From the NCBI GenBank assembly GCA_034420495.1, contig DAOULG010000275.1:1-11749 (forward strand): a DNA stretch of 11,749 nt. The letters are read 5' to 3'. Positions 6,713 through 11,749 of the stretch are shown piece by piece (position 1 is the stretch's first letter; every line of letters begins with the position of its first letter). The DNA comes from VYDC01 sp034420495. Lineage in GTDB: Bacteria > Chloroflexota > Dehalococcoidia > UBA2979. The notes under the pieces were generated by a model. It made no database searches. It was not told the DNA's origin and saw nothing but the letters and a program-made list of their open reading frames with translations. A program made the position numbers and the translations under genes.

Positions 6713-8338
6713 TCACCGCCCGGTGGCGGGCACCGCCTCCGCGACCGCCGCGGCGAGCGCGCCCGGCGCCGCGCCCGCATCGAGGCCGACGAGCGGACCC
6801 TCGTCGGTGCCCGGGGGCTCGAAGCGGTCGCGCTGGAGCCGGTAGACGGCCTCGTCGGCCTCCGAGAGGCGCAGGGGATCCGCGGCCCCGGCGGCGATGC
6901 GGCCGAGCGCCGCCTGCTCGGGGAGGCGCAGCTCCACGGTGAGGGAGGGCGCCGCCAGCTCCTCCGCCACGCGCCGCGCCGCGGCGCGGTGGGTCGCGGA
7001 GGCATGCGTCGCGTCCACCACCACCGCGCGGCCCGCGCGCAGGTGAGCCTCGGCGCGGAGGCGCAGCTCGGCGTAGGTCCGCTCGGTCATCTCCCGCCCG
7101 TAGAGCGCGGCCCCCCCGGGCCCGCGACGGCGGGCGTCGCGATCGGCGAGCTCCCGCCGGGTCGCATCCGAGGAGAGGTAGGCGCCGCCCAGCCGGCCGG
7201 CGACGGTGCCCGCGAGCACCGACTTTCCGGTCCCGGGGAGGCCGCAGATGAGGATGAGCGCCGCCGGCGCGCGGCGCCGGGCGTACTCCGCCGAGAGGGC
7301 GAAGTAGCGCGCGGCCGAGGCCCGGAGCCGCTCGCGGGCCGCCGGGGGTATCTCCTCCGCGCGCGCGCCGAGCGACTCCACCTTTCCGCGGATGAAGGCC
7401 CGCTGGCAGCGGTGGAGCGGCTGCAGGATGCCGAGCTCCTCGTCCGCGGAGCCGGCGATGTAGCGCCCCGCCAGCTCGTCGCCGAGCGCGCCGTGGCCGA
7501 GCGCCTCGAGATCCATCGCCGCGAAGGCGATGTCGTAGCCGACGTCGACGTAGCGGAAGCGGTACCCCTCGCTGAACTCGATGCCGTCCACGGCCAGCAC
7601 GCGCGGCTCGCCGCCGGCGGCGTCGGGGAGGAGGTAGATGTGGCGCGCCTGGAGATCACCGTGCCCCTCGACCACCCGGCCGGAGGCGGCCCGCCGGTCG
7701 AAGAGCGACTCCTCCCGGCTCAACGCCCCGTCGACGAAGGCGATCGTCTCCGAGGCGTCGCCCGGATCCCAGGTCCCGCCGACGTTCACGCGGGCCTCGT
7801 CCCGCTCGCGCTCCCACCAGCTCCGCTCCGCGCGGGCACCGGCGAAGGCCGCTCCCCCCGGGGCGGGCGCCGCGGCCCGGTGAAAGCGAAGCAGCGTGCG
7901 CGCCAGGAGCTCCGCGGCGGCGGGATGAGCGGCCCCCGCGCCGAGCAGGCGATCGAGCGTCCGCTCGTCCGGGAGGCGCTCCATCTCCACCGCCCACTCG
8001 ACGACGGCCCCCGCGCCGCGGGGGAGGCCGTGCGCCTCGGGATCGACGACGTGCCGGCCCTCGGGGAGCAGCACGATCGGGGCGACTCCCCGGTAGACGC
8101 CCGGGGCGAGTCGCTCGTTGATTCGCACCTCCTCGCGGCAGAAGTGCTCGCGGCGCTCGAGCGAGAGCTGCTCGATGAAGCCGAAGTCGACCGGCTTCTT
8201 CGCCTTGTAGACGAGGCCTCCCGCCAGGAAGACGTAGGAGATGTGCGTCTGGACGAGCTCGACGGAGTCCGGGCGGTGGGCGTAGGCGCGGGGATCGCAC
8301 AGATCGCGCACCCACGCCGGCAGGCGCGTCTCGCTCAT
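6713..8338 (-). CDS. Fused APH-like kinase domain and P-loop ATPase (Rv2004c-like)
   Basis: The 541-residue soluble protein has two parts. Residues 1-350 form an aminoglycoside-phosphotransferase-like kinase fold (COG2187 type): YKAKKPVDFGF (44-54), catalytic-loop EGHGDLQARHIYL (224-236) and the metal/substrate region DGIEFSE with VDVGYDIAFAAMDLEAL (251-280). Residues 358-541 are a P-loop kinase-like ATPase (COG0645 type) with Walker A GLPGTGKS (366-373), SSDATRRE (389-396) and VVVDATH (439-445). This fused architecture is widespread in actinobacteria and proteobacteria; M. tuberculosis Rv2004c has it. The substrate is not established, and an antibiotic-resistance role should not be assumed. 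I chose ATG 8338, giving MSETRLP, because homologues begin this way and because a TTG 12 codons upstream coincides with a -35 box. There is no Shine-Dalgarno. Confidence 0.87.
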   Translation of the reverse strand: MSETRLPAWVRDLCDPRAYAHRPDSVELVQTHISYVFLAGGLVYKAKKPVDFGFIEQLSLERREHFCREEVRINERLAPGVYRGVAPIVLLPEGRHVVDPEAHGLPRGAGAVVEWAVEMERLPDERTLDRLLGAGAAHPAAAELLARTLLRFHRAAAPAPGGAAFAGARAERSWWERERDEARVNVGGTWDPGDASETIAFVDGALSREESLFDRRAASGRVVEGHGDLQARHIYLLPDAAGGEPRVLAVDGIEFSEGYRFRYVDVGYDIAFAAMDLEALGHGALGDELAGRYIAGSADEELGILQPLHRCQRAFIRGKVESLGARAEEIPPAARERLRASAARYFALSAEYARRRAPAALILICGLPGTGKSVLAGTVAGRLGGAYLSSDATRRELADRDARRRGPGGAALYGREMTERTYAELRLRAEAHLRAGRAVVVDATHASATHRAAARRVAEELAAPSLTVELRLPEQAALGRIAAGAADPLRLSEADEAVYRLQRDRFEPPGTDEGPLVGLDAGAAPGALAAAVAEAVPATGR

Positions 8339-8344
8339 CCCGGG

Positions 8345-8374
8345 ACCGTAGGGAGGGCTCGCGCCGGGCGTCAA
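8345..8374 (-). promoter_or_regulatory. Promoter candidate giving a leaderless mRNA for the fused kinase
   Basis: TTGACG (8374-8369) matches five of six -35 bases. An 18-base spacer leads to TACGGT (8350-8345), which keeps the TA...T frame of the -10 box. Seven bases past the -10 is the A of the chosen ATG at 8338, so transcription would start at or beside the start codon. This agrees with the absence of a Shine-Dalgarno. The spacer equals that of the thiamine-operon promoter. Confidence 0.42.
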
Positions 8375-8437
8375 TCGCGAGCGGATGCGCGGAGCGGCCC
8401 GGCGGCGCGCCCCGCCGGTCGGCGCGGGCCGTCGCCG

Positions 8438-8450
8438 CTCGCCGGGCGAG
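8438..8450. repeat. Short palindrome in the divergent intergenic region
   Basis: CTCGCC and GGCGAG flank a single G, a perfect 6-bp inverted repeat. It sits in the 203-base gap between the divergent kinase and hydrolase genes, just before a TCTAAG sequence (8453-8458) that could be a weak plus-strand -10 box. It could be an operator half-site pair. It could also be a chance palindrome in GC-rich DNA. The rest of the gap shows only GC-rich runs such as repeated CCGG near 8473-8486. Confidence 0.22.
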
Positions 8451-8541
8451 GGTCTAAGGTGACCGACGGCGTTCCGGCCGGCCGGCCCCGGGTCCGCGCC
8501 GGGATGACGCGGCGGCGCGCCCGCGCCGCGCGGGGGGTCGT

Positions 8542-9477
8542 ATGGATCCGACGCAGCACTTCTTCCAGTCGCAGCGGCTGCGGCTCTCGTACTGGTCGTG
8601 GGGGCCGGTCGCCGACCCCGGCGACGAGTCGCAGCCGCCGCTCGTCCTGGTGCACGGCGGACGCGACCACGCGCGCTCGTGGGACGCGGTGGCGGAGGCC
8701 TTCCGCGCGGACTACGACGTCGCCGGCTACGACCTCCGCGGCCACGGCGACTCGGAGTGGGCGGCCGGAAGCCACTACGGCATCGGCGATCACCTGCTCG
8801 ACCTTATTGCCTTCGTCGACGTGCTGGGCGGCCGCGCCTCGGTGATCGGGCATTCCTTCGGCGGCCTCCTCGTCTCGCTCGCCGCCGGCCTCTTCCCGGA
8901 GCGATTCGAGCGCGTCGTCGCCATCGAGGGGAGCGGGGGGCGCATCCACCGGCGACGCAACGCCACGCCCGAGGGGCTCCGCGAGTGGATCGAGCGCACG
9001 CGGGGCTACGAGCGCCGGATGCCGCGCACCTATCCCTCGGTCGCGGCGGCGGCGGAGCGGATGCGGGAGGTCAATCCCCGCCTCTCGCCGGAGCTCTCGT
9101 TGCACCTGGCCCGCTACGCCACGCGCCCCGCAGCGGATCCGCCGGATCCCGCGACGCCCGCGCCGGGCGGCTACGTGTGGAAGTTCGACAACTGGGTCGA
9201 TGCCCGGCCCCCGGTCGAGCTGCGACCGGAGGAGGCGGAGGCGATCTGGGCCGAGGTGCGCGTCCCCGTGCTGCTCCTGATCGGCGCCGACTCCCACCAG
9301 CGCGGGCACCAGGATCCCGAGGACGCCGGCTTCTTCGCCGATGGGCGGGCGCTGGTCATCGAGCGGGCGGGACACTGGCCGCACCACGACCGCACGTCGC
9401 TCGTCGTCGAGCTGATCGGGAGCTTCCTGCGCGGCGAGGAGCCGGCGCGTGCGGCGGAGCGCAGCACCGCCGGCTGA
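8542..9477 (+). CDS. Alpha/beta hydrolase
   Basis: This 311-residue cytoplasmic enzyme has no signal peptide. The complete alpha/beta-hydrolase machinery is visible: oxyanion-hole HGG (38-40), YDLRGHGDSE (63-72), nucleophile elbow GHSFGG with Ser105 (103-108), acid candidate Asp250 in LLLIGADS, and catalytic His278 in ERAGHWPHHD. A cap region with several arginines and an unusual FDNWVDARP stretch (215-223) lies between the last strands. Enzymes of this type cleave esters, lactones, amides, C-C bonds or epoxides; the substrate is not evident. The ATG at 8542 is preceded by a G-run (8532-8537) that is too close to be an ideal Shine-Dalgarno. It is the first of three same-strand enzyme genes and is transcribed away from the fused kinase. 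Confidence 0.9.
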   Translation: MDPTQHFFQSQRLRLSYWSWGPVADPGDESQPPLVLVHGGRDHARSWDAVAEAFRADYDVAGYDLRGHGDSEWAAGSHYGIGDHLLDLIAFVDVLGGRASVIGHSFGGLLVSLAAGLFPERFERVVAIEGSGGRIHRRRNATPEGLREWIERTRGYERRMPRTYPSVAAAAERMREVNPRLSPELSLHLARYATRPAADPPDPATPAPGGYVWKFDNWVDARPPVELRPEEAEAIWAEVRVPVLLLIGADSHQRGHQDPEDAGFFADGRALVIERAGHWPHHDRTSLVVELIGSFLRGEEPARAAERSTAG

Positions 9478-9503
9478 CGCGCGCTCCATTGGCGGCTCCG
9501 GAC

Positions 9504-9520
9504 CGCGGGCTCGACCCGCG
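9504..9520 (+). terminator. Hairpin between the hydrolase and the LLM oxidoreductase genes
   Basis: CGCGGG (9504-9509) and CCCGCG (9515-9520) enclose a five-base loop, 27 bases after the hydrolase stop. No T tract follows. It may attenuate transcription between the two genes, or protect message ends; evidence is weak. Confidence 0.25.
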
Positions 9521-9590
9521 CCCGTCGCGGCGCCGAGCCCGGGGGAGGCCGGCGGGTCGCCCGCGGCGGCGGCGGGGGAGGGATGGTGCG

Positions 9591-10646
9591 ATGCGCTACG
9601 GGATCCAGCTCGCCTCGCCCGGCGCCTACGACACCGCGGCTCTCGCCCGCGCCGCCGAGGAGGCGGGGCTCGACGACGCCTTCGTCGCGGCGACCGGATT
9701 CTACGTCGCGGTCCCCGGGCTGATCGCCGCGACGGCGCGGATTCGCGTCGGCACCGGGATCATCCCCCTCTTCCATGGCACACCCTTCCTGCACGCGTCC
9801 ACCGCGCTCCAGCTGCAGCGGATGGCCCGCGGGCGCTTCGTGCTCGGCGTCGGCTCGCAGACGAAGGGCCAGGTCCGGCGCATGGCCGGCGTGGAGATCG
9901 ATCGCCCCGCGGCGCGCTCCCGCGACATGATCCGGGCGATCCGCGCGCTGATGGCGGGCGAGAGCTACGCGGGGGAGTACTACAGCTCGGACCCGCCGGG
10001 CGGCTTCGGCCTCGAGCCCGGCGGCGAACCGCCCCCGCCCATCTATCACTCCGGGGTGAACCCCCTGAACCTGCGCGTGGCGGGAGAGGTGGCGGACGGG
10101 CTGGTCGGCCACCCGATCTTCACCCCCCGCTACCTCGACGAGGTCGTGGAGCCGCAGATCGCCCGGGGCCTCTCCCTCTCCGGCCGCGCGCGCTCCTCCT
10201 TCGACCTCTGCGTCGCCCCGATGGTCTGGGTGGCGGATGAGCGCCACCCGCGCGAGCAGGGCGCCCGGATCGCACGGCGCGCCCTCTCCTTCTACTTCTC
10301 CACGCGCGCCTACGGCGGCTTCATGGCGGTGCACGGATGGGACCGGGAGCGCGAGGCGATCCGCGCCATCTGGGAGCGCGCGCAGGCGCGGGGCGCCCGG
10401 GTCGATCCCGCGGCGATGGAGGCGGTGATCCCCGACTCGATGGTCGAGACCGGGTGTCTCATCGGCACCGCGGCGGAGGTGCGCGACATGCTGCGCGAGC
10501 GCTTCGGCGGCCGCGCCGACACCGTGCTGCTCTACTCCCTGCACGATTCGTACCTTCGCGGGCGGGAAGAGGGCGGGGTGAGCGGAGCGAACTTCCTGCG
10601 CGCGATCGAGGCCGCGGCGCCGCTCGCGGCGGAGGAGGGGCGCTGA
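9591..10646 (+). CDS. Luciferase-like (LLM-class) flavin/F420-dependent oxidoreductase
   Basis: The 351-residue protein has the features of the bacterial luciferase-like TIM barrel: an opening strand RYGIQL, helix ALARAAEEAGLDDAFV (17-32), the strand-turn RIRVGTGIIPL (50-60), RFVLGVGSQTKGQV (82-95), and the later PIYHSGVNPLNLRVAGEVADGLVGHP region (from 150). Such enzymes use reduced F420 or FMN for hydride transfer or monooxygenation. The sequence resembles the F420 group, but the cofactor is not proven and no F420-synthesis gene is in the window. The ATG at 9591 is chosen because the conserved first strand starts there and a GGAGG lies at 9577-9581, nine bases upstream. The frame stays open upstream but only shadows the hydrolase gene. 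It lies 113 bases after the hydrolase and 73 before the next gene, so it may share their transcript. Confidence 0.9.
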   Translation: MRYGIQLASPGAYDTAALARAAEEAGLDDAFVAATGFYVAVPGLIAATARIRVGTGIIPLFHGTPFLHASTALQLQRMARGRFVLGVGSQTKGQVRRMAGVEIDRPAARSRDMIRAIRALMAGESYAGEYYSSDPPGGFGLEPGGEPPPPIYHSGVNPLNLRVAGEVADGLVGHPIFTPRYLDEVVEPQIARGLSLSGRARSSFDLCVAPMVWVADERHPREQGARIARRALSFYFSTRAYGGFMAVHGWDREREAIRAIWERAQARGARVDPAAMEAVIPDSMVETGCLIGTAAEVRDMLRERFGGRADTVLLYSLHDSYLRGREEGGVSGANFLRAIEAAAPLAAEEGR

Positions 10647-10719
10647 GCCCTCCCCGCCCTGCCGGAGCGGGCCGTACCATCCGGGGGCAGCGGGCGAGCG
10701 GCGGGACAGGGGCAGCGAC

Positions 10720-11478
10720 GTGAGTGAGTCGACCGGCACCGACCAGCTGGGCAGGCGCGCGAAGATCGGCATCCTGGTGCCCGCGACGAATACCGTCGCC
10801 GGGCCCGAATGCGAGGCGTTGCGCCCGCCGGGCGTCACCAATCATCCCTCGCGCATGGCGCCGGCTCGCCGACCGACCGACGACATGGAGGGCTACCGCG
10901 CCAGCATCGGAGGGGGCGAGGAGGCGGCCTGCGCCGCCATCGACCTCGTCACCCCGTGCGAGCCGGGGGCGATCGTGCTCGCCCACTCCATCGACTCGTT
11001 CCTCGGCGGCGTCGCCGCCGCCGAGGCGCTCGCCGAGCGGCTGACCGACCACGCCGGCGTGGGCGTGATCGTTCCCTCGCTCGCGGCCTCCGCGGCGCTC
11101 GGGGCGCTCGGCGGGATCCGGCGCATCGCGCTGCTCACGCCCTACATGCCGCCCGGGGACGAGGTCTGTGCGTCGTACTTCCGGGACGCGGGCTACGAGG
11201 TCCGCCGGGTGCTCGGCCTTCGGTGCCCGGGGGCGCTTGCGATCGCCGAGGTCCCGGCCGAGCGCATCGAGGAGTCGCTCGACGAGCTCGACGGCGACGA
11301 CATCGACGCCGTCGTGCAGGCGGGGACCAACCTGCCGATGGCGCACCTCGTCGCGGGCGCCGAGCGCCGGCTCGGGAAGCCCGTGCTCTCCGTCAACACC
11401 GCGAGCTACTGGCAGGCGCTGCGCTCCCTGAATGTCGCAGATCGCGTCGCCGGGTTCGGAGCGCTTCTCGACGCCTGA
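10720..11478 (+). CDS. Asp/Glu racemase-superfamily protein (maleate isomerase / arylmalonate decarboxylase-like)
   Basis: The 252-residue protein follows the two-domain Asp/Glu racemase fold: KIGILVPATNTVAGPE (15-30), a central DCxS-like strand IVLAHSIDSFLGG (85-97), VIVPSLAASAALGALG (116-131), RIALLTPYMPPGD (135-147), and AVVQAGTNLPM (197-207) followed by GKPVLSVNTASYWQALR (219-235). The closest general pattern is the maleate cis-trans isomerase and arylmalonate decarboxylase group. Those enzymes act through one or two cysteines placed in the 85-97 and 197-207 strands; neither strand has a cysteine here (Ala88-His89-Ser90 and Gly202-Thr203 instead). The reaction therefore cannot be assigned. 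The start is GTG 10720 with an AGGGG at 10708-10712, seven bases upstream. It is the third gene of the plus-strand series. Confidence 0.85.
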   Translation: MSESTGTDQLGRRAKIGILVPATNTVAGPECEALRPPGVTNHPSRMAPARRPTDDMEGYRASIGGGEEAACAAIDLVTPCEPGAIVLAHSIDSFLGGVAAAEALAERLTDHAGVGVIVPSLAASAALGALGGIRRIALLTPYMPPGDEVCASYFRDAGYEVRRVLGLRCPGALAIAEVPAERIEESLDELDGDDIDAVVQAGTNLPMAHLVAGAERRLGKPVLSVNTASYWQALRSLNVADRVAGFGALLDA

Positions 11479-11490
11479 GCCGCCCCTGCG

Positions 11491-11505
11491 GCGCCGCCGC
11501 GGCGC
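11491..11505 (+). terminator. Palindromic hairpin after the racemase-family gene
   Basis: GCGCCGC and GCGGCGC surround one C, a perfect 7-bp inverted repeat 13 bases after the stop codon. No T tract follows. It is a plausible end for the three-gene series, but the whole 100-base gap is so GC-rich that other stems compete. Confidence 0.3.
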
Positions 11506-11578
11506 GGCTGCGGCCGCGGGCCGGGGCGTGACCGGGTGCGGGGGCGATCCCCCGGGGAGCCGGGCGGGAGCCGATGAG

Positions 11579-11749
11579 GTGAGGCGGGGTCCGCTCGCGG
11601 CGCGCGAACGCCCGGGCATCCGGGGGGCGGGGAAGGGGGGGCGAGCCGCGCGCGCGGGGCTCGTCGCCGCCTGTCTCTCGGTGCTCCTGCTCGCGTGCGA
11701 TGCCCCGGCCCCGCCCCGCGACCCGACCCCGGCCCCCGCGCCCCCGCGC
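11579..11749 (+). CDS. Proline-rich lipoprotein, N-terminal part (cut by window end)
   Basis: Fifty-seven residues are visible before the window ends. The GTG at 11579 has GGGAG at 11566-11570, eight bases upstream. The N-terminus is long and basic (about 26 residues with many Arg), followed by a hydrophobic core LVAACLSVLLLAC whose last four residues, LLAC, form a classical lipobox. After Cys40 comes Asp (which in enterobacteria favours inner-membrane retention) and then a Pro/Ala linker that runs off the end. No fold is visible. Signal plus linker is the usual N-terminal design of exported DUF192 proteins, which is what the opposite end of the window encodes. This frame was not listed among long open frames because it is short and incomplete. 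Confidence 0.65.
   Translation, partial: MRRGPLAARERPGIRGAGKGGRAARAGLVAACLSVLLLACDAPAPPRDPTPAPAPPR

Noticed and set aside
6713..8374. TTG at 8374 as start of the fused kinase
   Set aside because: It overlaps a good -35 box, the added 12 residues are not conserved in style, and ATG 8338 gives the usual MSET N-terminus.
8473..8486. Repeated CCGG units as a possible operator or repeat array
   Set aside because: Only about three short units of simple sequence, with no spacing pattern beyond what GC-rich DNA gives.
6596..8845. A 749-codon plus-strand open frame opposite the fused kinase
   Set aside because: Antisense of a well-supported gene. It also runs across the divergent promoter region and into the hydrolase gene in the wrong frame.
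9171..10841. A 556-codon minus-strand open frame opposite the LLM oxidoreductase
   Set aside because: It has low-complexity Arg/Gly/Ala composition and no motifs, while the plus strand encodes a clear LLM protein.
1..11749. CRISPR array, tRNA genes, insertion-sequence ends or prophage genes
   Set aside because: I saw no regularly spaced direct repeats, cloverleaf-like segments, transposase or phage motifs on either strand.

Overview
The window is very GC-rich (well above 70 % by eye) and densely coded, with heavy G/C use at third codon positions. Two genes encode lipoproteins, and there is a proteobacterial-type thiamine transporter and an F420-type luciferase-like oxidoreductase. This mix suggests a diderm, GC-rich environmental bacterium, such as a deltaproteobacterial, Myxococcota-like or Binatota-like lineage. 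No marker gene fixes the taxonomy. I see no tRNA, rRNA, transposase, phage gene, CRISPR array or replication gene.

Layout: (1) 2-499 (+): the 3' part of an exported DUF192 protein. It is followed by a hairpin shared with the convergent operon. (2) 588-5236 (-): a complete thiamine-uptake operon read right to left. It consists of a promoter, a TPP riboswitch, a leader with competing pairings, thiB (lipoprotein binding protein), thiP (fused two-module permease), thiQ (ATPase with a C-terminal extension) and a small stand-alone GAF-domain gene. All the junctions between these genes overlap by 1-4 bases, so they are almost certainly translated as one coupled unit. (3) 5274-6581 (-): an MFS_3-type exporter. 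(4) 6713-8338 (-): a kinase-like domain fused to a P-loop ATPase, with a promoter placed so that its mRNA would be leaderless. (5) 8542-11478 (+): an alpha/beta hydrolase, a luciferase-like (LLM) oxidoreductase and an Asp/Glu-racemase-superfamily protein in series. They look like a small metabolic cluster of unknown substrate. (6) 11579-11749 (+): the start of a proline-rich lipoprotein, cut by the window end.

The best-supported system is the riboswitch-controlled thiBPQ operon. When thiamine pyrophosphate is plentiful the leader should shut expression; when it is scarce, ThiB captures thiamine or its phosphates, ThiP carries them across the inner membrane and ThiQ powers the step. The unusual parts are the co-translated GAF gene at the operon end, the long ThiQ, the racemase-family protein that seems to lack both catalytic cysteines, and the two window ends. 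Those ends look like the two halves of the same kind of gene, a lipoprotein N-terminus and a DUF192 C-terminus joined by a Pro/Ala linker. I found no convincing wholly new defence or mobile system.
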